This document shows positions 1 to 7,627 of a stretch of DNA of 15,519 bases, piece after piece. Both the position numbers and the translations under genes were made by a program. The stretch lies in assembly GCA_001717015.1 (NCBI GenBank), contig MAGV01000051.1:1-15519 (forward strand). Direction: 5' to 3'. This stretch comes from Candidatus Methanosuratincola petrocarbonis (ex Vanwonterghem et al. 2016). GTDB taxonomy: Archaea; Thermoproteota; Methanomethylicia; Methanomethylicales; Methanomethylicaceae. Under the pieces are notes generated by a model. The model was not told where the DNA came from and ran no database searches. It saw nothing but the letters and a program-made list of their open reading frames with translations. The stretch's first letter is position 1; the number at the start of each line of letters is the position of its first letter.

Positions 1-1
1 C

Positions 2-733
2 TATTCCCTCACCTCATGTGAAGGTTGCCTCACGACGCTCATCACCAACCTCGGTCCCAACCTCGAGGCGCTTTGGAGGATCTTCGACATAGACTACTTC
101 AAGCTCGTCCGCGAGCCCGTCGGCGGGGAGAAGGTGCCGAGGGTCGACATAGCCTTCGTTGAGGGGGCGGTCGTGACGAGCCTGGACAGGAAGAGGATAT
201 CGCAGATAAGGGCGAACTCCAGCTTCGTGGTTGCCCTAGGGACTTGCGCCTCCTGCGGCAACATAGCCTACAGCGCCTCTAGGGGAGTGGATCTGAAGAA
301 GAGGAGGCTCCGCGATATCGAGGTCTTCGAGGCCGAGCCCCTTTCGTCGCACGTGAACGTGGACTTTGAGCTGAGCGGCTGCCCGGTCAGCGCGGAGGAG
401 TTCACTGAGGCCCTCCTTAGGCTGCTGAACGGAATAGAGCCGAAGCAGCCGGACTTCAGCGTCTGCTACGAGTGCAAGATGAGGGGGAACAGGTGCCTCC
501 TCGAGGTCGGAAAGGCTTGCTTAGGGCCACTCGCGATGGGCGGGTGCGGAGCAGCGTGCCCTTCGGTCGGGGCCCCATGCTACAGCTGCCGCGGGCCGGC
601 TGTCGAGGCGGATCTGGCTGCATATTTGAAGACAATAAGGAGGCACGGCATCCCGGAGGAGAGGGCAATGAGCGCGATGAGGGCATTCACAGGAAAGAAG
701 ATAGCGGAGCTGTTGAAGGATGGGCGAGAATGA
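2..733 (+). CDS. [NiFe] hydrogenase small subunit, group 3 type (MvhG/HydD-like), 5'-partial
   Basis: Small, electron-transferring subunit of a cytoplasmic group 3 [NiFe] hydrogenase. It passes electrons through Fe-S clusters between the Ni-Fe site of the large subunit and a partner protein. The frame is open to the window edge, and the first residues read YSLTSCEGC, so the N-terminus lies outside the window and the GTG at 134 is not the true start. Counting from base 2, C6 and C9 (CxxC), C82 (GTCASCG) and C127 (SGCP) match the proximal [4Fe-4S] cluster. Eight further Cys (155, 158, 165, 173, 182, 186, 193, 196) follow in the pattern CxECx6C...CGPx6GCGAxCPx5PCxxC, known from MvhG and sulfhydrogenase delta and fitting two more [4Fe-4S] clusters. 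No Tat signal is visible because the start is missing, but group 3 enzymes are cytoplasmic. It overlaps the large-subunit gene by 14 nt. Groups 3b and 3c cannot be separated here because the upstream partner genes are outside the window. Confidence 0.93.
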   Translation, partial: YSLTSCEGCLTTLITNLGPNLEALWRIFDIDYFKLVREPVGGEKVPRVDIAFVEGAVVTSLDRKRISQIRANSSFVVALGTCASCGNIAYSASRGVDLKKRRLRDIEVFEAEPLSSHVNVDFELSGCPVSAEEFTEALLRLLNGIEPKQPDFSVCYECKMRGNRCLLEVGKACLGPLAMGGCGAACPSVGAPCYSCRGPAVEADLAAYLKTIRRHGIPEERAMSAMRAFTGKKIAELLKDGRE

Positions 734-2081
734 AAAGGTGTTCACAAACGGCAATGACAGCAGGAGCGCAAGCGAGAGCGAAGTAATACTGGACACGAAC
801 GAGCTCAGGCTCATCGAGGGTCACGGGAGGCTCAAGGTCAGGCTCTCCGGGAACAGGATAGATGCGGAGTTCCACAACCTCGAGGGCCCAAGGTTCCTGA
901 CGTCGTACCTCAGGGGAAAGCCCGCGGAGATGGCGCCCCTAGTGGCGTCGAGGATATGCGGGCTGTGCTACACTGCCCACTCGATAAACGCTGCGGAGGC
1001 GGTCGAGGAGGCGCTCGGGGTCACGCCTGAAGGGGATGTCGTCGAGCTGAGGAGGCTCCTCTACTTGGCGAACAACCTGAGGAGCCACATGATGCACCTC
1101 CTGTTCCTTTCAGTGCCGCCGATCAAGGGGCTCATCAGCGTGTTCCGCCTCAGGGAGAAAGAGCTGGTCGCCGCTGGGACAAGGCTCCTGTCCACATCGA
1201 CCCAGCTGATCGAGCACTGGGGAGGGAGGTCAGTCCATGTCCCGAATGTGGTTGTCGGCGGCTTCGGCGCGTTAGTCAGGGGCAGGGAGCTGATGGAATC
1301 GATCGCAAAGCTCGAGTCATTGAGGGCGGACGCCAGGAAGTTCGTGGAGCACGTGCTGGAGATGGAGCTCCCCGAGCTGGAGAGGTTCAGGACGATGATC
1401 TCGCTCAAGGCGGACAACTACCCAACCTATGCCAGGGAAGCGCCGCTGATAGTCAACGACGGGTCCACGATAACCGACGAAGAGTATGTCAACGATCTCG
1501 AGGAGGTCGTGAAGGATTACTCGACCTCGAAGCACGCCTATTTCAGGGGCTCGGAGGCTACGGTCGGAGCGCTCTCGAGAATAATGCTCAACAGGAGGAG
1601 GCTCAAACCCGAGGCGAGGGATTACGCCGAAAGGATCGAGTGGAGGATCAACCCGTTCCTGATGATAAAGGCGCAGGCGGTCGAGGTGATGCACTACCTG
1701 GAGGAGATCGTCGAGGCGGGGGAGAGGCTCTCGGATGCCACGATCTCCCCGAATGGGTACCCGTGCAGTGCAGGCGGGAAGAAGGGTCAGCCAGACCCAT
1801 GCTTCACCGACAGAAGCGGCAGGGGGATCGCGATCGCCGAAGCGCCGAGGGGGACGCTGTGCCATGCCTGCGAGATCGAGGGCGGGCTTATCAAGGACTA
1901 CAGGGTCTACACGCCGACGGCTGTGAACTCGAAGAGCATCGAGATGGACTCAGTCGAGATGGTGAAGAGGTTCAGGCCGCTGGGCGGGGAGAAGCTGAAG
2001 TACGTCCTCGAGGACCTCGTCAGGTGCTACGACCCATGCCTTTCGTGCGCGGTCAGCCTGGACTTCCTCTCTGACAGGTGA
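720..2081 (+). CDS. [NiFe] hydrogenase large (catalytic) subunit, group 3 type
   Basis: Catalytic subunit binding the Ni-Fe(CN)2CO centre, for reversible H2 oxidation. Visible motifs: RLIEGHGRL with Glu33 (family proton-transfer glutamate), RICGLC (R78, C80, C83), EAPRG with the conserved active-site Arg377, and DPCLSC (C440, C443), so all four nickel-ligand cysteines are present. At 453 aa the length is usual for MvhA/HydA. The ATG at 720 lies inside the small-subunit gene, with GGAG about 10 nt upstream, so the two are translationally coupled. Oddities: the family has DPCxxCxxH (or R), and the maturation protease cleaves after that residue, but here it is Ser446 followed by only LDFLSDR. 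Extra cysteines occur at 349, 361, 381 and 384, and the stretch after EAPRG reads TLCHAC where I expect an HH-type sequence. These may mark a divergent subgroup. The family assignment is secure; the physiological partner (HdrABC or NAD(P)-reducing subunits) is unknown. Confidence 0.95.
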   Translation: MGENEKVFTNGNDSRSASESEVILDTNELRLIEGHGRLKVRLSGNRIDAEFHNLEGPRFLTSYLRGKPAEMAPLVASRICGLCYTAHSINAAEAVEEALGVTPEGDVVELRRLLYLANNLRSHMMHLLFLSVPPIKGLISVFRLREKELVAAGTRLLSTSTQLIEHWGGRSVHVPNVVVGGFGALVRGRELMESIAKLESLRADARKFVEHVLEMELPELERFRTMISLKADNYPTYAREAPLIVNDGSTITDEEYVNDLEEVVKDYSTSKHAYFRGSEATVGALSRIMLNRRRLKPEARDYAERIEWRINPFLMIKAQAVEVMHYLEEIVEAGERLSDATISPNGYPCSAGGKKGQPDPCFTDRSGRGIAIAEAPRGTLCHACEIEGGLIKDYRVYTPTAVNSKSIEMDSVEMVKRFRPLGGEKLKYVLEDLVRCYDPCLSCAVSLDFLSDR

Positions 2082-2141
2082 GGTGCTGCTGGCTGCTGGG
2101 TTTCGGCACGTCGAATCGGGTAATCCGGGAGGAAAGAAACG

Positions 2142-2149
2142 TTTAGATA
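2142..2149 (+). promoter_or_regulatory. Box A (TATA) promoter of the thioredoxin-like gene
   Basis: TTTAGATA, preceded by a purine-rich BRE-like GAAACG, lies about 27 nt upstream of the ATG at 2173. That is the spacing expected for a leaderless archaeal transcript. It also supports 2173 rather than the upstream in-frame TTG at 2083, which would lie before the transcription start. Confidence 0.5.
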
Positions 2150-2172
2150 CCCTGCCTGAAAAAGTTCTTGCC

Positions 2173-2487
2173 ATGCCGCTTCAGAAAATTACCAGCAGAG
2201 AGCTCGAGAAGTTGATCTCCACAGGGAAGAGGCTAGTCGCGGTCTTCAGCACTAGCTGGTGCGGATTCTGCAGGGGCCTCATCAAGGAGATCGAGAGGAA
2301 GGGGGAGGGGCTCGAGGTCGTCGTGGTCGATATCTCAGACGAGTCGGACCCTGCGTGGGACGCCTACAAGATCGAGATGGTCCCGACAGCGGTGCTCTTC
2401 GATGGCGGGCGCGAGGTCGCTAGGAGAGCCCCAGGCTGGGACGGGCTGAGCTTCAGCGAAGTCAAGGGGCTCTTCGGGAAGGCCTAG
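2173..2487 (+). CDS. Thioredoxin-like protein, WCGFC active site
   Basis: Small (104 aa) thioredoxin-fold protein for thiol-disulfide exchange in the cytoplasm. The active site SWCGFC has redox cysteines C30 and C33, and the cis-Pro loop is MVPTAVLF with P71. There is no signal peptide or membrane segment. The frame is open up to 2083, but the ATG at 2173 is chosen because it starts right before the first thioredoxin beta/alpha unit and sits about 27 nt after a TATA box. WCGFC differs from the classical WCGPC, so the redox potential and partner may differ too. The gene follows the hydrogenase large subunit by 91 nt and converges on the MFS gene. A role in redox control of the hydrogenase or its maturation is only a guess from position. 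A glutaredoxin-like protein is a less likely alternative because the fold is one short domain with a Trp-Cys motif. Confidence 0.88.
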   Translation: MPLQKITSRELEKLISTGKRLVAVFSTSWCGFCRGLIKEIERKGEGLEVVVVDISDESDPAWDAYKIEMVPTAVLFDGGREVARRAPGWDGLSFSEVKGLFGKA

Positions 2488-2496
2488 TCTCAACCC

Positions 2497-3618
2497 CTAC
2501 TTATTTTTGCCAACCCTGATCGCGATGGGCAGCGAGGCCGCCGCGACAACGGACAGGGCGAGGAATGTCGACCCCGAGCCAAAGAGGAACCCCACGTACC
2601 CCATCGTGACAGGGCCCAAGAACTGCCCGAAGCCTATCGCAGCCTCGAATATCCCTGCCCCGGCGCCCTTCGATGGCAGCTCGAGCATCCGGGCAAGGGC
2701 GTAGGCGTATAGTAGCCCGAGCGCGGATCCGAAGAGGATTGCCATAGCGAAGAACCCGAAAAGTCCAGGAAATGCCCATCCGATGAGCGCCGAGACCAAG
2801 AGGAGGATCATCCCCAGACCGACCGAATTCCTCCTCAGGAAACGCCCGTACAGCATGAACGACAGCGTCCGCATCCCGCTCGCGCTCCCGACGATGTACC
2901 CAGCCACCGAGGCTGCGACGCCCACGCTAACGGCGTAGGGCGGGAGTAGGAAGTAGTAGGTGAGCATTGCGAACCCCCAGATGATCATGATGTAGGCCAG
3001 CCCTGAGACGCCGCGCGGGCGCCCATCCCCCTCCACGGGATCGGGTTCAGGTTCGCCTTTCGGCATCCTAATCGTCAGGATGGCGAGGAGACCAAACAGG
3101 ATCAGGATCGATGCCAGGATGAAAGCGTGCACCAAGCTCGATACAGAGAGGACTGCCCCCATGAGGAATGGCCCGGCGGTGTAGCCCGCGCTCCAGGCGA
3201 CGCTGTATAGCCCCACCTGGCGATCCAGCCCGCCTCCCCCGCTCCTGTCCGCGACGAATGCCTCTGCAGAGGGCCATATCGAGGAGAAGGCGATCCCCTC
3301 GAGGCAGCGGAGGACTCCGAACACGAAGATGTCTGAGGACGAGAAGTAAGCCCAGATCACTAAGAAGTATAGGGCGAGCCCGCCAGCTAGCAGTGGCTTC
3401 CTCCCGAGCCTGTCGGATACTCTCCCGAAGAGGATCGAACCGATGACGTACGGGATTGCCATCACTGCGCCCAGCATCCCGAGCTCCCAGTCGTTGGCAT
3501 TCAGAGACAGCTTCGCATACAGCGGGACGGCGGGCGACATTATCCCGAAGGCGGTTGAGAACACAGCCACCGCCACGTAGAACCTGGTCAGCTGCGACCT
3601 CTCGACTGGGTTGGGCAT
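2497..3618 (-). CDS. MFS family transporter (drug/solute exporter-like)
   Basis: Polytopic inner-membrane secondary transporter. The 373-aa product consists mainly of hydrophobic helices, about 12 by eye, in two halves separated by a charged cytoplasmic loop around residues 184-205 (RMPKGEPEPDPVEGDGR). Between TM2 and TM3 is the MFS signature motif A, GRVSDRLGRK (65-74). The arrangement resembles the H+-coupled exporters of the multidrug/sugar MFS subfamilies, but the substrate cannot be read from the sequence. The ATG at 3618 is the first start after a box A promoter. The gene is in the same direction as the pilus operon, 74 nt after its last gene, but its own TATA box and the inverted repeat in that gap suggest separate control. 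It is convergent with the thioredoxin-like gene, 9 nt from that gene's stop. Confidence 0.9.
   Translation of the reverse strand: MPNPVERSQLTRFYVAVAVFSTAFGIMSPAVPLYAKLSLNANDWELGMLGAVMAIPYVIGSILFGRVSDRLGRKPLLAGGLALYFLVIWAYFSSSDIFVFGVLRCLEGIAFSSIWPSAEAFVADRSGGGGLDRQVGLYSVAWSAGYTAGPFLMGAVLSVSSLVHAFILASILILFGLLAILTIRMPKGEPEPDPVEGDGRPRGVSGLAYIMIIWGFAMLTYYFLLPPYAVSVGVAASVAGYIVGSASGMRTLSFMLYGRFLRRNSVGLGMILLLVSALIGWAFPGLFGFFAMAILFGSALGLLYAYALARMLELPSKGAGAGIFEAAIGFGQFLGPVTMGYVGFLFGSGSTFLALSVVAAASLPIAIRVGKNK
2501..2508 (+). terminator. Possible U-run terminator after the thioredoxin-like gene
   Basis: TTATTTTT follows the stop codon by about 14 nt on the coding strand. Archaeal termination often needs only a U-rich run. 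It lies inside the 3' end of the convergent MFS gene, and the run is short, so support is modest. Confidence 0.3.
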
Positions 3619-3623
3619 CGCTC

Positions 3624-3659
3624 ACTCGGGCTCCTGGGCACTTCAGCCTAGGAGCGAGT
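3624..3659. promoter_or_regulatory. Inverted repeat at the MFS gene start region (operator candidate)
   Basis: ACTC-gg-GCTCCT at 3624-3635 pairs with AGGAGCGAGT at 3650-3659, across a 14-nt spacer. All ten bases of the right arm are matched if two G bases are bulged on the left. The repeat spans the transcription start predicted from the box A at 3669-3678 and ends 5 nt before the MFS start codon. The position fits a repressor site. If the transcript starts further upstream, it would instead form a hairpin next to the ribosome binding region. Confidence 0.45.
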
Positions 3660-3668
3660 AGGCAGGTG

Positions 3669-3678
3669 CTTTTAAAAA
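3669..3678 (-). promoter_or_regulatory. Box A (TATA) promoter of the MFS gene
   Basis: On the minus strand the sequence reads TTTTTAAAAG. The transcription start predicted about 27 nt downstream falls near 3646, giving a leader of roughly 28 nt before the ATG at 3618. The T-run just upstream of it on the same strand may also help end the pilus operon transcript. Confidence 0.5.
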
Positions 3679-3692
3679 CTTTTTACATCGTG

Positions 3693-5603
3693 TCACCTGA
3701 TGAATGTGAACGATACGAAGCATATCACCAGGGCTATTGCGGAGTGGTACGTGGCGTAAACGCTCATGTCCACGATCTTCGCGATCAGGAGTCCGACCAC
3801 GAACGCTGTGAGGACGACCACCATCATGCCTGTGTCGGCTATCAGGGTAAGGGTCGCGGCGTTCGGCAGCACGGCGATCGGGGTCGATCCAAAGGACATG
3901 CTTCCCAGCGAGGGGAAGAGCATGTTCGCCATGAAGACCATTACCGCCGAAAGGAAAGCCGGTGTCGCATAACCGAGGAAAGAGTAGGTCCGCGTCGTGC
4001 TCTTCGCCTTCGATTTCTCGATGACGACGCTGTTCACGAACCCGGTGAGGTTCTCGAGGACCTCCGGGGTGCCGCCCCCGGTGTCGACTATCTCGCTCAG
4101 GATGAAGAAGGTGTACCTGCAGAGCCAGCTCCTCACAGCCATCTTCTCCGCGACGCGCCTGAGCGGCATGTTCATCTCGAGGTGCTCAGAGACCCTCTTC
4201 AGGAGCCTGTCGAATACCTTGTTGTACTGGCGCTGCTTCGACAGGTTGATGAGCGCCTGGCTGATGTCGTACCCGATCTTCATCATCTCGGTTATGTCCC
4301 TAAGGAAGTTCGGCAGGGCTTTCTCGACCTTGGAGACCTCGCTCTGCTCCCTCAGGTACTCAGCCCCCGTGATCACTGAGAATATCAGGAGGGTCGATGC
4401 CAGCCAGTACGGCAAAGGCTGGATCAGGAAGAATGTCGCGGCGCCGAAGGCAGCGGCCGCTATGATGGCTATCGATAGTGCCCTATTCATGTCGTAAGAG
4501 TCGTAGAACTTCGGCTGGGAGAAGTGTATGCCGAATATCATGAAACCGCCGAGGAGCGGCAGGATCAGGTATCCGTACAGCTGCATCATCACGACGCTGT
4601 AGTCGCTCGCGAACGCAACAGACATTGCGATGAGCAGGGATGGGAACATGAGGAAGACCGATAGGGAGATCTCGCCTAGCGTGCTCGCTGATTCGGCGTA
4701 TCGCCTCCACTTCTCGACCACCGCTGCGAGACCGTCCTTCACCTTGGAATTCAGGTAGACCACAAGATCCCCGCCGCTCCTGAGGACGGAAGTGTAGCCG
4801 AGGAAGATCGTCTTGACATTTTCGTCCGGGTGCTGCTTCGCAACATTCTCGATCGCCGCGAGGGGGTTGTGGGAGAAGAACATGTAGTCCCTTTTCACGA
4901 CAAGCGCCTCCCGCTTTATCTTCGGGAGTATCCTCCACTCCGCGAGCCTGTCAAGGGCGCTGAAGAGGGAGAGCCCAGCTGCCTGTATCGTGGCAGCATA
5001 GACCATGAAGAACGGGAATTCGTTCAAGGTGTCGCTCTTCCTGTTCGAGATCTTCACCTTCACTTCCATTATGGGCAGGAGCACAATCATGAACGGGGAG
5101 AGGACGAGGAGGAGCGCGAGCGGGTTCCTGAGGATCAGGAAGAGGACAACCCCGGAGGGCATCATGGCTGCGAGCGTCAGGAGGAAGAGTGCACTGTAGA
5201 ACTTGGAATACACGGTGGGGTTTAGGAACATCAGCGCTTTGGGGATCTCGTCCTTTACGGAGTTCTCGAGCACCCTCGCGATGTACTGGATGAGCGGCTG
5301 GTCCCCCATCGACGAGGAGAGGTGGCTGAGGTAACGCTTCCCTTCGCCCTTCTTCTGGCTCCCCTTCTCCTTCAGCTCGTCGAATTGTTTCAAGGCAAAA
5401 GGCTCCCTAGTCCCGAGGTAGAGGCGCCCCCGGAGGGCTACGATCATCGTCAGCGCAACCGTGACTACCAGCACACCTATTGTCGGGAATATGAACATGA
5501 CGCCCACGTCAAGCAGGAGCTCGGCTGCGAGAGTGCCGAACGCAACTGCGACGGATATCAGCGAGAGCAATAGGAGGGTGTTCTTCCTCAGGTCTTTAGG
5601 CAT
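3693..5603 (-). CDS. Type IV pilus assembly platform protein (FlaJ/TadC-like, T2SSF family)
   Basis: Polytopic membrane platform on which the assembly ATPase acts to add or remove pilin subunits. The 636-aa product has two N-terminal hydrophobic segments (about 8-30 and 35-56), a pair at about 137-180, a cytoplasmic T2SSF-like helical domain (about 190-310), further hydrophobic segments (about 311-415), a second T2SSF-like cytoplasmic domain (about 425-535) and C-terminal segments (about 541-565, 592-610, 617-634). This duplicated layout is typical of archaeal FlaJ/pilus platform proteins, and the length is near the upper end. The ATG at 5603 has a good Shine-Dalgarno sequence, GGAAGTGAT, ending 8 nt upstream and overlapping the stop codon of the ATPase gene. 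The intergenic gap is 9 nt, so the two are coupled. It is the last gene of the pilus operon. Confidence 0.9.
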   Translation of the reverse strand: MPKDLRKNTLLLLSLISVAVAFGTLAAELLLDVGVMFIFPTIGVLVVTVALTMIVALRGRLYLGTREPFALKQFDELKEKGSQKKGEGKRYLSHLSSSMGDQPLIQYIARVLENSVKDEIPKALMFLNPTVYSKFYSALFLLTLAAMMPSGVVLFLILRNPLALLLVLSPFMIVLLPIMEVKVKISNRKSDTLNEFPFFMVYAATIQAAGLSLFSALDRLAEWRILPKIKREALVVKRDYMFFSHNPLAAIENVAKQHPDENVKTIFLGYTSVLRSGGDLVVYLNSKVKDGLAAVVEKWRRYAESASTLGEISLSVFLMFPSLLIAMSVAFASDYSVVMMQLYGYLILPLLGGFMIFGIHFSQPKFYDSYDMNRALSIAIIAAAAFGAATFFLIQPLPYWLASTLLIFSVITGAEYLREQSEVSKVEKALPNFLRDITEMMKIGYDISQALINLSKQRQYNKVFDRLLKRVSEHLEMNMPLRRVAEKMAVRSWLCRYTFFILSEIVDTGGGTPEVLENLTGFVNSVVIEKSKAKSTTRTYSFLGYATPAFLSAVMVFMANMLFPSLGSMSFGSTPIAVLPNAATLTLIADTGMMVVVLTAFVVGLLIAKIVDMSVYATYHSAIALVICFVSFTFIR

Positions 5604-5612
5604 TGACTGGAA

Positions 5613-7115
5613 TCACTTCCTTGAGATGTAGTACTTCTTTATCTCCTCAGCGACCTGTCCGTACTCGAGGATGTTCCTCGACACGAGGTCCTCGATGAAT
5701 TTGGTCCTCCTCGCGAGCTCGTTGACCATCTGCCTCTTCGTGAGGCCTATCATCGTTGCTATCTTCTCGAGCTTCTGGCTGGACTTCACCACGGCTGACG
5801 GCTCGAGGGGATAGTGCTTGTCGTCCTCGACATGCCACTCGAAGATCTTGTTGCTGGCGACCTCGTTCGGCCCCTTGACGCCCGTGATCTCGTCGAGCTC
5901 GATGACGCGTCTGATGGGCTTCTTCCCCGGGAGCCTGAGCATCCTTGAGATTGCGACGCAGCTGATGAGGGGCAGGAATGATGGGGATGCGTTTATGGGC
6001 GGGGTGGTGAGCCGCATCACCATCGACTCGATCGAGTCTCCGTGGAAGGTGCACCCGCCCCCGTGCCCGGTGGCAAGGGCTTGGATGAAGACGTACGCCT
6101 CCTCACCCCTGATCTCGCCGACTATTATGAACTGGGCCCTCTCCCTGAGGGAGAGCTTCACCAGGTCGTAGAGCCTTATCTCGGTCTTCGACTCTGCGAT
6201 CGAGTAGGTGTGCCTAGCTACGAGCGGCTTCCAGCCCATGTGGGGCAGCCTGAGCTCGGGCGTGTCCTCTATGGTGACTATCTTCCAGTGCGGGGGGAGG
6301 AGCGAGGCCAGCGCGTTGAGAAGCGTGGTCTTCCCGCTTGCCATCTCCCCGACTATGAACGTGGACCCACGGTTCTCCAAGATCATCCACCAGTAGGCAG
6401 CCATAAGGGGGGAAATGCTCCCGAACTTGACCAGGTGGCAGAGCGTCAGCGGGTCGGTCCTGAACTTCCTTATGGTGAGGCTCGACCCGAAAGGCGTCAC
6501 CTCGTTGGCGAATGTGAGCGCGCACCTGTGCCGCTCTGGCAGCGACCCCTCGGATATGGGGAACGCAGTCGAGATGTGCCGCTTCGCCTTGTGCGCGAAG
6601 AGCATGATGCTCGATTCGAGGGACTGCTCGTCGTTGAAGGCTATGTTGGAAGTGAGCCAGTCCAGGTATGAATAGTCCCTGTGGAAGACCCAGACCGGCT
6701 TGCTCGATCCTGCGAGGGAGATGTCTTCGATCTTTCCGTCCTTGATCAGCACGTCGAAGACCCCGTAGCCGAGCACGTCCCTGATTATGTAGTACTTTAT
6801 CTTCTCGAGCTGCTCGGGCGGGATCTCGAGCTTCATCTCCTCAACCGCGTGCCTCAGCCTCTCCTCGAGTATCCTGATGGGCTCCTTCTCCTCGGTCGGG
6901 GGGAGCGTGTAGTAGATCGCATTCATCAGGAGGTTGTAGACATACATGTCGTCCTCGCCCATGGGGGGCTCGGTGACCCAGTAGTACCCGTCGCCGAGGT
7001 TCTGGTATATCCCGACCTTTGCCCCGCCGACCGCATACTCCTCAAGCAGTTCGGCTCCCTCCGGGAGAGGCTGGACGTAGTCACCTGCCTTGTGCAGCGT
7101 GAATTCCCTTGTCAA
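5613..7115 (-). CDS. Type IV pilus/secretion assembly ATPase (FlaI/GspE-TadA family)
   Basis: Hexameric cytoplasmic ATPase powering pilus assembly. Of the 500 aa, roughly 1-245 form the N-terminal domains and the rest is the RecA-like core. Walker A is GEMASGKT (256-263, K262), the Asp box is TIEDTPELR (281-289), Walker B is FIIVGEIRGEE (329-339), and the His box is GHGGGCTFHGD (350-360). The C-terminal tail (about 445-500) is charged and helical. The start is a TTG at 7115, because no ATG or GTG lies between it and the upstream stop codon in this frame, and the next ATG would remove part of the N-terminal domain. The ribosome site is weak (GAGAAGAGA). The gene begins 23 nt after the last pilin and ends 9 nt before the platform gene. 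It could equally be called archaellum FlaI by homology, but the neighbours argue for a pilus. Confidence 0.93.
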   Translation of the reverse strand: MTREFTLHKAGDYVQPLPEGAELLEEYAVGGAKVGIYQNLGDGYYWVTEPPMGEDDMYVYNLLMNAIYYTLPPTEEKEPIRILEERLRHAVEEMKLEIPPEQLEKIKYYIIRDVLGYGVFDVLIKDGKIEDISLAGSSKPVWVFHRDYSYLDWLTSNIAFNDEQSLESSIMLFAHKAKRHISTAFPISEGSLPERHRCALTFANEVTPFGSSLTIRKFRTDPLTLCHLVKFGSISPLMAAYWWMILENRGSTFIVGEMASGKTTLLNALASLLPPHWKIVTIEDTPELRLPHMGWKPLVARHTYSIAESKTEIRLYDLVKLSLRERAQFIIVGEIRGEEAYVFIQALATGHGGGCTFHGDSIESMVMRLTTPPINASPSFLPLISCVAISRMLRLPGKKPIRRVIELDEITGVKGPNEVASNKIFEWHVEDDKHYPLEPSAVVKSSQKLEKIATMIGLTKRQMVNELARRTKFIEDLVSRNILEYGQVAEEIKKYYISRK

Positions 7116-7138
7116 GTATCTCTTCTCTACTTTCGAGT

Positions 7139-7627
7139 TCAGCTTCTGAATAACACTTTACCCCCTTCTACAACAATGATGAATGCATTTCCCCTTGATG
7201 TGATGATCATTATGGTCGCATTGGACGTTGCGGTATCTATATCTTTGATCGAGTAATTGTACTCAGTCATCCCCGGGTTCAGAACGATGGGGATCGATTT
7301 CTCCTTTATGGGGTTGATCACGAGCGAGTTGCTCGTCTTGTTGTGAACGACAATCTGGGTTATCTTTATTGACGAGCTACAGGTGTTCGTTATGTTCAGC
7401 CTAATCGGGTTGCCTGAGGCGTACTCGAAATACAGCGATTCAGAAGATCGTTCCCTCTCCAAGTTGCTCAGATAGTCTGCGCTCCTCACGTAAGAAGAGT
7501 ACTCTGCCGCCACTATGGCGATTATTGAGGTTAGTGCCACTATTGCCAGGACGAACAGTATGGCGCCAATGACGTTGGTTATGCCTTTCTTGTCTTTGAG
7601 AGGCGATCGCATTGCCATAACGATCAC
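7139..7627 (-). CDS. Archaeal type IV pilin-like protein
   Basis: Short secreted filament subunit. The N-terminus carries a class III (prepilin) signal: a basic segment ending DKKG, then the hydrophobic helix ITNVIGAILFVLAIVALTS. The predicted prepilin peptidase (PibD-type) cut is after the Gly. A roughly 110-aa beta-rich, Ser/Thr/Asn-rich head follows, with several N-x-S/T sequons (for example NIT, NTC, NKT, NYS, NAT) that could be N-glycosylated. The GTG start at 7627 overlaps the previous stop as GTGA. In-frame ATGs at 7618 and 7612 are alternatives that still keep the signal. It lies third in a run of pilin genes, directly before the ATPase. Major versus minor pilin status cannot be decided. 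Confidence 0.85.
   Translation of the reverse strand: MIVMAMRSPLKDKKGITNVIGAILFVLAIVALTSIIAIVAAEYSSYVRSADYLSNLERERSSESLYFEYASGNPIRLNITNTCSSSIKITQIVVHNKTSNSLVINPIKEKSIPIVLNPGMTEYNYSIKDIDTATSNATIMIITSRGNAFIIVVEGGKVLFRS

Noticed and set aside
134..733. GTG at 134 as the start of the hydrogenase small subunit
   Set aside because: The frame stays open to base 2 and encodes SCEGC, the proximal-cluster CxxC, so the gene begins outside the window.
3456..4379. 307-aa + strand frame antisense to the MFS and platform genes
   Set aside because: It spans the intergenic gap between two well-supported minus-strand membrane protein genes, and its translation is Arg/His/Glu-rich low-complexity with no family features.
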